The notes beneath the pieces are model-generated. The model ran no database searches. It saw only the letters and a list, made by a program, of their open reading frames with translations, and was not told where the DNA came from. From Bradyrhizobium sp. SZCCT0148 (GTDB lineage Bacteria > Pseudomonadota > Alphaproteobacteria > Rhizobiales > Xanthobacteraceae), in the NCBI RefSeq assembly GCF_018129985.1, contig NZ_JAFCKT010000023.1, positions 1 through 52,013 of the forward strand: a stretch of 52,013 nt of DNA. The letters are read 5' to 3'. Below are positions 25,192 through 34,802 of this stretch, one piece after another. The position numbers and the translations under genes were made by a program. The stretch's first letter is position 1. Each line of letters begins with the position of its first letter.

Positions 25192-26547
25192 ATGAAAAAC
25201 GACGAAATCCTCAGCCAGATCACGGAGTTCTGCCGAAAGGCGGACATGGCGGAATCGACGTTTGGCCGGCGCGCGGTAAACGATGGGAAGCTGGTGCATC
25301 GCCTGCGCGAGGGCAAACGCATCACCATCGACACGCTTGACCGGATCCAGGCCTATATGGCGGCCTCGATGGCCGGGGGGGTGCCGCCGCCGCGGGGACT
25401 TCAGGTGCCGCCCGAAAAGCGCGACCCGCGCGGCAATTTCCGCTTCTTCGAGAACCGCCAGAAATACCTGCTCTTCGTCCACACCTGCAGCGAAAAGCGG
25501 GTGGTCGCCGACAGGGTCGCGCTGGAGCTTGCCTCCATCCATCCGCGCCCACCGGCCCTGCGCCTGTTCGACGCCGGCGTCGGCGACGGCACGGTGCTGG
25601 CGCGGGTGCTGCGCGCGACACACCAGCGCTACCCCCACATGCCATTTTACGTTGCCGGCAAGGAACTCAGCCTGGAGGATCTGCGCCTGACGTTGGAGAA
25701 GGTGCCGGACCGCATTTTCGAGCATCCGGCGTCGGTTTTCGTCTTCACCAACATGTTCTACTCGGAGGCGCCCTGGCTGACGCCGGCATCGCCCGCCGCG
25801 GCTGCGGCGACCGTTTGGCACGAGGTGCCGCTGCGGGGCGCCTCGTCAGGCGAGTTCGAGCAGCAGATCGCCGAACTCCGGCCATTCCTGGAGCAGAACT
25901 GGCGTGCCGCGATCAGTCCACGCACCGCCATGCCGCTGTACGAGCGGCCGGTGGTTCTGGTGCTCTACCGCGAGGATCACCGCTTCCTGCTCGATTCGAC
26001 CATTCCGCGGCCGGGCCAGACCGAGGCCAATTTCGACCTCGTCATCGCGTCCCAGCCCTACCGGGCCCTGTCCTCGGTCAATTTCCGGGCCAAGCGGATC
26101 ATCGCACCCCTGGCGCGGGCGCTTCGGCCGGGCGGACGGCTGATCGGAATCCATTCCCATGGCCAGGATCCGGGCATGGAAATGATCCAGGCGATCTGGC
26201 CCGGAGAAAATCCTTTCGCCGTGAGCCGTCATGAGTTATTGCGCGCCGTTAAGTATGAACTTGGTTCGTTGGGCCGCGACTTAAATTTTAACGCATATGC
26301 GGATAACCGCTCGATCTTCAGGTATGATATGGAAGCGCTGCCCAACGAGGTAACCGGCACCATCGGAACCTCGACGGCCTTTGCAGCGTGGAATGCGGCG
26401 GTGTATGTCGCTCAGATTGAGGACGACCGGTTGACAGAAATGACTCAAAACGGCCGGACTCTGGATGCCGCCAGGGACGTGCTGCGGAAGTACAACGGGC
26501 TCTGGTTTCTCGACGAATCCTACGTCATCTCGCGCCGGCGTGATTGA
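25192..26547 (+). CDS. HTH - class I SAM-methyltransferase-like fusion protein, upstream of metK
   Basis: 451 residues. Residues 5-58 form a small helix-turn-helix domain (ITEFCRKADMAESTFGRRA, then NDGKLVHRLREGKRIT) of a kind seen in alphaproteobacterial regulators. Residues 120-330 look like a class I methyltransferase: motif I LRLFDAGVGDGTVL (123-136), a DLVIASQPY block (282-290) and LRPGGRLIGIHSHG (311-324). The last 100 residues are unassigned. No signal peptide or membrane segment is seen. It precedes metK by 62 bases on the same strand, so it may sense S-adenosylmethionine and control metK, as the unrelated ArsR-type SahR/SamR regulators do. It could instead be a true methyltransferase. 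The specific function is unknown. Confidence 0.7.
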   Translation: MKNDEILSQITEFCRKADMAESTFGRRAVNDGKLVHRLREGKRITIDTLDRIQAYMAASMAGGVPPPRGLQVPPEKRDPRGNFRFFENRQKYLLFVHTCSEKRVVADRVALELASIHPRPPALRLFDAGVGDGTVLARVLRATHQRYPHMPFYVAGKELSLEDLRLTLEKVPDRIFEHPASVFVFTNMFYSEAPWLTPASPAAAAATVWHEVPLRGASSGEFEQQIAELRPFLEQNWRAAISPRTAMPLYERPVVLVLYREDHRFLLDSTIPRPGQTEANFDLVIASQPYRALSSVNFRAKRIIAPLARALRPGGRLIGIHSHGQDPGMEMIQAIWPGENPFAVSRHELLRAVKYELGSLGRDLNFNAYADNRSIFRYDMEALPNEVTGTIGTSTAFAAWNAAVYVAQIEDDRLTEMTQNGRTLDAARDVLRKYNGLWFLDESYVISRRRD

Positions 26548-26576
26548 CTTCATTCACAGGTAAATATCGCAAACGC

Positions 26577-26603
26577 CCGCCGGCTTAGTGGCGGAACAAG
26601 GGG
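26577..26603 (+). promoter_or_regulatory. short hairpin next to the metK ribosome site
   Basis: CCGCC-GGCTTAGT-GGCGG (26577-26594) forms a five-base-pair hairpin four bases before the metK ribosome site AAGGGG (26598-26603). Loop bases CTT can pair with AAG of the ribosome site, which would make a tiny pseudoknot. The layout recalls the compact SAM/SAH riboswitches found before metK in other alphaproteobacteria, but the consensus does not match in full. Tentative. Confidence 0.3.
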
Positions 26604-26609
26604 TTACCG

Positions 26610-27806
<1,197 letters not shown>

Positions 27807-27814
27807 GTCACTTG

Positions 27815-27905
27815 CGTCGTTCCGGGGCGCCGCAACAGCGGCGATCCCGGAATCTCGAACCGCTGGATTCCGGGTTCGTTCGTTTCTCGAGCGTCCGGAA
27901 TGACG
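27815..27905. repeat. palindromic intergenic repeat between metK and ahcY
   Basis: The outer arms CGTCGTTCCGG and CCGGAATGACG pair with one mismatch, and an inner pair, CCCGGAAT and ATTCCGGG, forms a second hairpin. This CCGGAATGACG-type element is frequent between Bradyrhizobium genes. It lies nine bases after the metK stop and 23 before ahcY, and may end or process part of the metK transcript. Confidence 0.75.
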
Positions 27906-27928
27906 AGCCAAACAAACAGGAACCCACC

Positions 27929-29350
27929 ATGAACGCGAAGCCCGGCTTCACCGATTACATCGTCAAGGACATTTCGCTCGCCGATTTCGGCCGCAAGGAG
28001 CTCTCGCTCGCAGAGACCGAGATGCCCGGCCTGATGGCAACCCGCGAGGAGTACGGCCCGAAGCAGCCGCTGAAGGGCGCGCGCATCGCCGGCTCGCTGC
28101 ACATGACGATCCAGACCGGCGTGCTGATCGAGACGCTGGCAGCCCTCGGCGCCGACATCCGCTGGGTCTCCTGCAACATATATTCGACGCAGGACCACGC
28201 GGCGGCGGCGATCGCGGCAGCCGGCATTCCGGTGTTCGCGGTCAAGGGCGAGACGCTGGCCGAGTACTGGGACTACACCGCAAAGCTGTTCGACTGGCAC
28301 GGCGGCGGCCACCCGAACATGATCCTCGACGACGGTGGTGATGCCACCATGTACGTTCATCTCGGCCTGCGCGCCGAGAAGGGCGATACCGCCTTCCTCG
28401 ACAAGCCCGGTTCGGAAGAAGAGGAAGTCTTCTTCGCGCTCTTGAAGAAGCAGCTCAAGGAGAAGCCGAAGGGCTATTTCGCTGCCATCGCCGAGAGCAT
28501 CAAGGGCGTCTCCGAAGAGACCACCACGGGCGTGCATCGTCTCTATGACATGCAGAAGGCCGGTACGCTGCTGTGGCCCGCCATCAACGTCAACGACAGC
28601 GTCACCAAGTCGAAGTTCGACAACCTCTATGGCTGCCGTGAATCGCTGGTCGACGGCATCCGCCGCGGCACCGACGTGATGATGTCGGGCAAGGTCGCGA
28701 TGGTCGCCGGCTTCGGCGACGTCGGCAAGGGTTCGGCGGCCTCGCTGCGCCAGGCCGGCTGCCGCGTGATGGTGTCGGAAGTCGATCCGATCTGCGCGCT
28801 GCAGGCCGCGATGGAAGGCTACGAAGTCGTGACCATGGAAGACGCGGCTCCCCGTGCCGACATCTTCGTTACCGCGACCGGCAACAAGGACATCATCACC
28901 ATCGAGCACATGCGCGCGATGAAGGATCGCGCCATCGTCTGCAACATCGGTCACTTCGACAACGAGATCCAGATCGCGGGTCTGCGTAACCTGAAGTGGA
29001 CCAACGTCAAGCCGCAGGTCGACGAAATCGAATTCCCCGACAAGCACCGCATCATTCTGTTGTCGGAAGGCCGCCTCGTGAACCTTGGCAACGCGATGGG
29101 ACATCCGTCCTTCGTGATGTCGGCCTCCTTCACCAACCAGACGCTGGCGCAGATCGAGCTTTACGCCAACAACAAGGACGGCAAGTACAAGAAGGAAGTG
29201 TACGTGCTGCCGAAGTCGCTCGACGAGAAGGTCGCGCGTCTTCACCTTGCCAAGATCGGCGTCAAGCTCACCGAGCTCCGCAAGGACCAGGCCGACTACA
29301 TCGGCGTCAAGCAGGAAGGTCCGTACAAGTCGGACCATTACCGCTACTGA
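27929..29350 (+). CDS. ahcY: adenosylhomocysteinase
   Basis: 473 residues from ATG 27929; the frame is open further up through the repeat, but the family N-terminus (FTDYIVKDISLADFGRKEL) sets the start. The enzyme reversibly splits S-adenosylhomocysteine into adenosine and homocysteine with tightly bound NAD. Visible blocks are SCNIYSTQDHAAAAIA, the NAD site GFGDVGKGSAASLRQAG and the C-terminal SDHYRY ending. It carries the long insertion usual in proteobacterial enzymes. It completes the methyl cycle with metK and ends at a strong terminator. Confidence 0.97.
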   Translation: MNAKPGFTDYIVKDISLADFGRKELSLAETEMPGLMATREEYGPKQPLKGARIAGSLHMTIQTGVLIETLAALGADIRWVSCNIYSTQDHAAAAIAAAGIPVFAVKGETLAEYWDYTAKLFDWHGGGHPNMILDDGGDATMYVHLGLRAEKGDTAFLDKPGSEEEEVFFALLKKQLKEKPKGYFAAIAESIKGVSEETTTGVHRLYDMQKAGTLLWPAINVNDSVTKSKFDNLYGCRESLVDGIRRGTDVMMSGKVAMVAGFGDVGKGSAASLRQAGCRVMVSEVDPICALQAAMEGYEVVTMEDAAPRADIFVTATGNKDIITIEHMRAMKDRAIVCNIGHFDNEIQIAGLRNLKWTNVKPQVDEIEFPDKHRIILLSEGRLVNLGNAMGHPSFVMSASFTNQTLAQIELYANNKDGKYKKEVYVLPKSLDEKVARLHLAKIGVKLTELRKDQADYIGVKQEGPYKSDHYRY

Positions 29351-29376
29351 TCCGCTGATCGCTCTATCATCGATGC

Positions 29377-29402
29377 AAAGCCCTGGAGCGATCCAGGGCT
29401 TT
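29377..29402 (+). terminator. rho-independent terminator after ahcY
   Basis: AAAGCCCTGG-AGCGAT-CCAGGGCTTT, a perfect 10-bp stem followed by TGTTGT. It lies 26 bases after the ahcY stop and closes the metK-ahcY unit. Confidence 0.85.
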
Positions 29403-29509
29403 GTTGTATCGGCGCATGGAATTCAACTCGCTTTGCGGTTGTCGCGGAGCCGATTGCCAATTGACGGCCACCAGCCATGGGCGGACAATCCGCCCCGGCG
29501 GAGGAAAAC

Positions 29510-30970
29510 ATGCAACAAGAACATTTCGACGTCCTCATCGTCGGTGCCGGGCTATCCGGCATCGGCGCGGGCTATCATTTGCAAACGAAGTGCCCCACCA
29601 AGAGTTACGTGATCCTCGAGGGGCGCGACTGCATCGGTGGCACCTGGGACTTGTTCCGTTATCCCGGCATCCGCTCGGATAGCGACATGTTCACGCTCGG
29701 CTATTCCTTCAAGCCGTGGACCGACCCGAAGGCCATCGCCGACGGGCCGCAGATCCTGAACTACGTGCGCGAGACCGCGGCCGAGAACGGCATCGATAAG
29801 CACATCCGCTTCCATCATCGCGTCAAGCGCGCTTTGTGGTCGACGCCGGACGCACGCTGGACCATCGAAGCCGAGCGCAGCACGGGCGAGGGCGCCACCG
29901 AGCTGGTGCGCTTCACCTGCAATTTCCTGTTCATGTGCTCGGGCTATTACAAATACGAGGCGGGCTACACGCCGGAGTTCAAGGGCTCCGCCGATTTTGC
30001 TGGCCGCATCGTCCATCCGCAGAAATGGACCGAGGATATCGACTATGCGGGCAAGCGCGTCGTGGTGATCGGCTCGGGCGCGACCGCGGTCACGCTGGTG
30101 CCGGAGCTCGCCAAGAAGGCGGCGCAGGTCACCATGCTGCAGCGCTCGCCGACCTATGTGGTGTCTCGCCCGGCGCAGGATCCCGTCGCAAACAAGATCC
30201 GCCGTAATCTGCCGACGCGGCTTGCCTATCATGTCATTCGCTGGCGCAACGTGATGTGGGGAATGTTCTTCTTCCAGCTCAGCCGTCGCCGTCCTGCGAA
30301 GGTCAAGGAGCTGGTCCTCAAGGGCGTGCAGATGGCGCTCGGCCCGGACTACGATGTCGCAACCCATTTCACGCCGCGCTACAATCCCTGGGACCAGCGG
30401 CTGTGCCTGGTGCCCGACGGCGATCTGTTCAAGGCAATCCGCGAACAGCGCGCCTCCGTCGTCACCAGCGAGATCGACACGTTCACGCACGACGGCATCC
30501 GTCTCAAGGACGGCCGCGAGCTTGCGGCCGACATCATCGTGACGGCGACCGGGCTGGTGCTGCAGGTCGTCGGCGGTCTCGACGTCAGTGTCGACGGCCG
30601 CGCCGTCGATTTCGCCAATACGCTGACCTACAAGGGCATGATGTATGCCGACGTGCCCAACATGGCCTCGGCGTTCGGCTACACCAATGCATCCTGGACG
30701 CTGAAATGCGATCTCACCTGCGAATATGTCTGCCGTCTCATCAACTACATGGACCGGCACAATTTCCGCCAGTGCATGCCGCATAATGACGACCCGGAGG
30801 TCACGGCACAGCCGTCGCTGGATTTCACCTCGGGCTATGTGCAGCGCTCGGTGGCCAAGATGCCGAAGCAGGGTTCGAAGCAGCCGTGGCGGCTGTACCA
30901 GAACTACGCGCTCGACATCGTCTCCTTGCGCTTCGGCCGGATCGACGACGGCGTGATGCGCTATTCCTGA
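29510..30970 (+). CDS. flavin-dependent monooxygenase, Baeyer-Villiger type
   Basis: 486 residues from ATG 29510 behind GGAGGAAAA, a better start than the ATG at 29477. Two Rossmann motifs are seen: FAD site VGAGLSGIGAGYHL (11-24) and NADPH site VIGSGATAVTLVPEL (about 183-197). Between them lies FAGRIVHPQKW (163-173), which fits the Baeyer-Villiger fingerprint FxGxxxHxxxW, though T replaces the usual P or D after the W. FRYPGIRSDSDM is also typical. The product would insert oxygen into a ketone or oxidise N or S; the substrate is unknown. It converges with the MFS gene (17 bases). Confidence 0.85.
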   Translation: MQQEHFDVLIVGAGLSGIGAGYHLQTKCPTKSYVILEGRDCIGGTWDLFRYPGIRSDSDMFTLGYSFKPWTDPKAIADGPQILNYVRETAAENGIDKHIRFHHRVKRALWSTPDARWTIEAERSTGEGATELVRFTCNFLFMCSGYYKYEAGYTPEFKGSADFAGRIVHPQKWTEDIDYAGKRVVVIGSGATAVTLVPELAKKAAQVTMLQRSPTYVVSRPAQDPVANKIRRNLPTRLAYHVIRWRNVMWGMFFFQLSRRRPAKVKELVLKGVQMALGPDYDVATHFTPRYNPWDQRLCLVPDGDLFKAIREQRASVVTSEIDTFTHDGIRLKDGRELAADIIVTATGLVLQVVGGLDVSVDGRAVDFANTLTYKGMMYADVPNMASAFGYTNASWTLKCDLTCEYVCRLINYMDRHNFRQCMPHNDDPEVTAQPSLDFTSGYVQRSVAKMPKQGSKQPWRLYQNYALDIVSLRFGRIDDGVMRYS

Positions 30971-30987
30971 TCACGCCGCGGCTGCAT

Positions 30988-32229
30988 CTATGCCTTGCGC
31001 GGAGTGAGCGCGAGGCCATGGTCGATCGCCAGGGCCAGCACTACCGCCGCACCGCCGAGTCCGAACAGGACCAGATAGTTGCCACCGGTCTGCGCATAGA
31101 TCCACGAGAACGCGTAGGCCGCGGCCGCCTGGAACAGCGCAAAGCTCGTCGTGGCGTGGCTCCAGGTCGCGCGTTGTTGTTCGGCCGAATGCGGCACGAG
31201 CTCGTGGATCCGCCCGAGCACCAGGGGCACGATGCCCGGCGTGAACCCGCCCACCACAACACTCGATACGATCAGCGAAACCGGCGCGGTGCTGACGGTC
31301 GGCAGCAGCACCGCAGCCGCCTCGATCAGGAAAGCCGCGCGCAACGCCGGTCCGAATCCGGACCGGTCGCCGAGATGGCCGGTGACCAGCGGACCGGCGA
31401 TCGCGCCGAGGCCGTAAAGCACCCAATAGTGCGATCCCGCGGCAATTCCCTGGCCAAGGCCACGGGCCACAAAGTCGACGATGAAAACCATGTGCGGCAC
31501 CAGCGCCACCGCATTGAGACCGTACTGAACCAGCAGCGCACAGGCGGCGGGCGAGGTGCGATGGGACTTTGCCTGATGCGACGGAGCCGCATTGCCCTTG
31601 GCGTCAGCAGGCCAGTTCCACCAGCTCGCGAGCGTGAGCACGGCGGAGAGCGCGCCGAGCCCATACCAGCTCTGCTGCAGGCCCTGTTGCAGCAAGAGCG
31701 GCACCAGCGTGCCCGATGCTGCGACCCCAAGGCCGACGCCGGCAAAGATCACGCCGCCGATGATGCCGCGTCGTGCGGGCGAGGTATGCGGCAGAATGAC
31801 GGAAGCCGCCAGCACCATGATGATGCCGCCGGTGAAACCTGACAGAAATCGCCAGGCGAAGAACCAAGTAAACGACACCGGCGCTGAGCTGGCGAAGAAG
31901 CAGAGGGTCGCCAGCAGCATCATCGCTCGCAGCGCAGGGACCGCGCCGATCCGCGAAGCGACGGCCCGCGCGGCGAGCGCGCCGGCCAGATAGCCGGCAA
32001 GGTTCGCCGCACCGAGATAGACGACGTCTGATGCGCTGAACCATTTTGCCGCGATCAGGGCCGGGATCAGTGGGGTATAGGAAAATCGGGCGAGGCCAAG
32101 GCCGACCAGTGATGCGGACAATCCTGCCGCGGCATATCGCCAGGTTCCTTGGGACGTTGATCCTGAGTTTGATCCCGGCTGCAGGTGCAGCCGCGTCTCG
32201 ACCCGTTGCTTCATATCTGCTTTGGCCAT
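30988..32229 (-). CDS. MFS transporter, YbfB/YjiJ-like
   Basis: 413 residues from ATG 32229, which has an AGGAGG site seven bases upstream. About 12 membrane segments. The start of the transmembrane part, GLSASLVGLGLARFSYTPLI, is the hallmark of the YbfB/YjiJ branch of the major facilitator superfamily, whose substrates are mostly unknown. It is the last gene of an SDR-tautomerase-MFS operon controlled by a divergent LysR regulator, so it may export or import the compound those enzymes act on. Confidence 0.85.
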   Translation of the reverse strand: MAKADMKQRVETRLHLQPGSNSGSTSQGTWRYAAAGLSASLVGLGLARFSYTPLIPALIAAKWFSASDVVYLGAANLAGYLAGALAARAVASRIGAVPALRAMMLLATLCFFASSAPVSFTWFFAWRFLSGFTGGIIMVLAASVILPHTSPARRGIIGGVIFAGVGLGVAASGTLVPLLLQQGLQQSWYGLGALSAVLTLASWWNWPADAKGNAAPSHQAKSHRTSPAACALLVQYGLNAVALVPHMVFIVDFVARGLGQGIAAGSHYWVLYGLGAIAGPLVTGHLGDRSGFGPALRAAFLIEAAAVLLPTVSTAPVSLIVSSVVVGGFTPGIVPLVLGRIHELVPHSAEQQRATWSHATTSFALFQAAAAYAFSWIYAQTGGNYLVLFGLGGAAVVLALAIDHGLALTPRKA

Positions 32230-32261
32230 GTCATCCTCCTGCGCGCTCAATGGCGCGCGGA

Positions 32262-32495
32262 TCATCCGGTCCGGGCGCGGCGGCGTCGGAATTCCGGTAC
32301 GGGCAGGCCGCCCCAGCCCCAATTGTCCAGGTCGACTTCCTCGATCACGACGAAGGTGGAATCCAGCGGCTTGCCGAGCACGTCGAGCAGCAGCTGGCTC
32401 GATCCCTTGATCAGGGCGGCCTTTTCCTCCGCGGTGATCGACGCCGCTCCCGGCGTCGTTCCCTCGCGGGTCACTTGAATGGTGACGATGGGCAT
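32262..32495 (-). CDS. 4-oxalocrotonate tautomerase family protein
   Basis: 77 residues from ATG 32495. After removal of Met1 the catalytic proline is N-terminal (MPIVTIQVTREG). The pattern TAEEKAALIKGSSQLLLDVLGKP and FVVIEEVDLDNWGWGG is that of the small tautomerase family, including the active-site WGWGG region near the C-terminus. Such proteins tautomerise or dehalogenate unsaturated acids. It is 33 bases upstream of the MFS start and 16 bases after the SDR stop, in one operon. Confidence 0.88.
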   Translation of the reverse strand: MPIVTIQVTREGTTPGAASITAEEKAALIKGSSQLLLDVLGKPLDSTFVVIEEVDLDNWGWGGLPVPEFRRRRARTG

Positions 32496-32511
32496 CGTGT
32501 TTGTCCTCGGC

Positions 32512-33222
32512 TCAATGGCCGGCGCTCTGGCCGCCGTCGACATGCAGGATTTCGCCGGTGACGAAGGGGGCGCCCTCGAGATAGAGCACGGCGTCGACGA
32601 TGTCGGACATCTCGCCCATATGGCCGACCGGATGCAGCGCGCTGAGCTGGGCATGCGTTTCTAGCGGATGCATCGGCGACTTGATGATGCCGGGAGATAC
32701 CGCGTTGACGCGGATGCCGCGCTTGGCATATTCGATCGCGAGCGACTTGGTCGCGGCGCTCAGTCCGCCCTTGCTCAGCGAGGCCAGCACCGAGGGTACG
32801 TTCGAGTTCGCCTGATCGACCAGGGTTGTGGTGATCTGGACGACGTGGCCAGAACCTTGCTTCTCCATCTCGGCGATGGCGAGCTGCGTGACGTTGAAGA
32901 AGCCCGCGACATTGGTCCCCATCACCGCCGCGTAGTCTTCGGCCGTGTACTGCGTGAACGGCTTTGCGACGAAGATGCCGGCATTGTTCACCAGCGTGTC
33001 GACCCGGCCGAAGCGGCCGACGGCTTGCGAGACCACGCGTTCAGCGGTGGCTCTATCCGAGATGTCGCCGGGAACGGCGAGAACATCGTCGTCGCCCGAC
33101 GGCTTGATCGAGCGGGCCGTTGCCACGACGCGGTAGTTGCGATCACGAAAGCCCTTGACCAGGGCGGCGCCGATGCCCTGCGATGCCCCGGTGATGATGG
33201 CGACCTTCTGTTCGATACCCAT
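32512..33222 (-). CDS. SDR-family oxidoreductase with degenerate active site
   Basis: 236 residues from ATG 33222. The cofactor site TGASQGIGAAL (11-21) and NNAG (79-82) are intact. The catalytic YxxxK is degenerate: Lys151 is present (ASLSKGGLSAATKS), but the tyrosine position holds Ala147 and the usual catalytic serine block reads ITTT. The protein may be inactive as a dehydrogenase, use another mechanism or bind a ligand only. It is the first gene of the SDR-tautomerase-MFS operon, divergent from the LysR gene by 212 bases. Confidence 0.85.
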   Translation of the reverse strand: MGIEQKVAIITGASQGIGAALVKGFRDRNYRVVATARSIKPSGDDDVLAVPGDISDRATAERVVSQAVGRFGRVDTLVNNAGIFVAKPFTQYTAEDYAAVMGTNVAGFFNVTQLAIAEMEKQGSGHVVQITTTLVDQANSNVPSVLASLSKGGLSAATKSLAIEYAKRGIRVNAVSPGIIKSPMHPLETHAQLSALHPVGHMGEMSDIVDAVLYLEGAPFVTGEILHVDGGQSAGH

Positions 33223-33434
33223 GACGGGCTCCTGTTGTTGGCTTGAAAACCTGAGCCAGCAACGGCTGGCCTGGCGTGTGAGGTACGCTCCAGTGGCCCG
33301 CCTGCGAATACACGTTGTCCGGCAGACACTGTTACGTGGCGCGAACGAATGCCGGATCTGGCCTTGGCACCGGTTGTCGTGGCGGAGATGAACGCCTAGC
33401 TTGTCCCCGGAATTTGAAGGGGCGACGGGAAGGC

Positions 33435-34358
33435 ATGGATCGTCTGGATGCGATGAATGTGTTCGTCCTCGCGGTGGACCAGGGAAGCCTCGCGGCCGCA
33501 GGGCGCAAGCTTGGCCGCTCACCGGCAGCGGTCAGCCGCGCCATCGCTTTCCTGGAAGAGCGGGTCGGCGCCGAGCTGCTGCACCGGACGACGCGGTCGA
33601 TCAAGCTGAGCGAGGAGGGCGAGCGCTATCTCGCAATCTGCCGCCGCGTACTCGCGGAACTGGAAGAGGCCGACGACATTGCCGCCGGACCGCGCACAGC
33701 GCCGCGCGGCCTGCTGACGATCACCGCTCCTGTTGTGTCCGGCGAGATGGTGCTGCGGCCGATCCTCGATGCGTTTCTCGATGCCTATCCGGCCGTGTCG
33801 GCAAAGCTTCTGCTGTTCGACCGTGCGGTCAACCTGATCGAGGAAGGCGTCGATGTCGCGCTCCGCATCGGGCCTCTCGCGGATTCGGCGATGGTGGCGA
33901 TACGGGTCGGCGAGATCAGCCGCGTGGTCGTGGCGGCGCCGCGCTATCTCAAGCAGCACCCGCGCATCACCGAGCCCGGCGATCTTGCCAAACATCAGAT
34001 CGTGGCGATGGCGCATCTTCCGAATTCCTGGACCTTCATGCCGCAGCCGGGCTCCTCGGCGGCCCGGACGGTGCAGTTTAGTCCGCGCCTCGTCGTCAAC
34101 AGCACCTATGCGGCGGTGGCCTCCGCCGTCGCCGGGCGCGGGGTAGCGCGGATGTATTCCTACCAGGTGGCGGAGGAGGTCGCGCGCGGCGAGCTCGAGA
34201 TCGTGCTGGCCGGCGACGAGGATCCGGAGATGCCCGCGCATTTGATCTGCCCACAGGGCAGGCTCTCGGTGCCCAAGGTGCGTGCCTTCGCCGACTTCGC
34301 AGCGCCGCGGCTGAAGAAGCAATTTGCCCAGCTCAAGAAGAGCATGGCTGCGCGATGA
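33435..34358 (+). CDS. LysR-family transcriptional regulator
   Basis: 307 residues from ATG 33435. The N-terminal winged helix (MDRLDAMNVFVLAVDQGSLA, then AAGRKLGRSPAAVSRAIAFL) is followed by a periplasmic-binding-like effector domain (about 90-300). The sequence resembles the broad AaeR/DmlR-like branch. It is divergent from the SDR-tautomerase-MFS operon, the standard layout for a LysR regulator and its target. The gap holds an inverted repeat, GCCAGC-AACG-GCTGGC, at 33255-33270, near the SDR start. The inducer is unknown. Confidence 0.88.
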   Translation: MDRLDAMNVFVLAVDQGSLAAAGRKLGRSPAAVSRAIAFLEERVGAELLHRTTRSIKLSEEGERYLAICRRVLAELEEADDIAAGPRTAPRGLLTITAPVVSGEMVLRPILDAFLDAYPAVSAKLLLFDRAVNLIEEGVDVALRIGPLADSAMVAIRVGEISRVVVAAPRYLKQHPRITEPGDLAKHQIVAMAHLPNSWTFMPQPGSSAARTVQFSPRLVVNSTYAAVASAVAGRGVARMYSYQVAEEVARGELEIVLAGDEDPEMPAHLICPQGRLSVPKVRAFADFAAPRLKKQFAQLKKSMAAR

Positions 34359-34432
34359 GCCGCTGCACTCTCGGCAATGCGTTGTTTTGCGTATACGGGC
34401 ACCGGGCTGAATCAGCCATGCTGCCCGAACGG

Positions 34433-34448
34433 TTAACGCCGGATTAAC
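34433..34448 (+). promoter_or_regulatory. CtrA-binding box (TTAA-N7-TTAAC)
   Basis: TTAA CGCCGGA TTAAC matches the alphaproteobacterial CtrA consensus TTAA-N7-TTAAC exactly and is also part of a longer palindrome (CGGTTAA-N7-TTAACCG). It ends 54 bases before the start of the 51-residue protein gene, a usual activating or repressing position. CtrA is the master cell-cycle regulator in this class. Confidence 0.7.
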
Positions 34449-34502
34449 CGGTGAGTCCTAGCCTGTTTTGGCCGGGTTACTCGCAAGGCCGAGGTGAGCC
34501 CA

Positions 34503-34658
34503 ATGGAAGCCCAGAAGATCGCGGTCGACGCCGTCGTCGCGTTGACCGATTGTGACCGCGACGCCGTCATCGCCTTCATCCGCCGGCTCTATCTTGCCGG
34601 CGTCAAGGATCCCAAGCGCCTGACATTCAAGGGTCTCCAGGCGCTGTCCCGGGCGTGA
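34503..34658 (+). CDS. small hypothetical protein (51 aa) behind a CtrA box
   Basis: 51 residues: MEAQKIAVDAVVALTDCDRD, then AVIAFIRRLYLAGVKDPKRL and FKGLQALSRA. It has a good ribosome site (GAGGTGAG) and the strong GC3 bias of real genes here. It is predicted to be helical, soluble and without signal peptide. No family is recognised. The CtrA box upstream suggests cell-cycle-linked expression. It is separate from the LpxO-like gene (144 bases). Confidence 0.65.
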   Translation: MEAQKIAVDAVVALTDCDRDAVIAFIRRLYLAGVKDPKRLTFKGLQALSRA

Positions 34659-34802
34659 TTGAGCTCGTTTCGACCAGTATAAACCCGGATTCCGTACTTC
34701 CGATCTCCTCAGCGTGATTGCAACCCAGCGGTGAATATCTTGCCGCTCGGTCCGGGCCGAGGTAGATCACGTTCCCGGCTGGGTCAGTCGGGAACTGGGG
34801 AA

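Noticed and set aside
26548..26609. SAM-II riboswitch before metK
   Set aside because: The gap is only 62 bases and no SAM-II core was recognised; only the small hairpin reported above remains.
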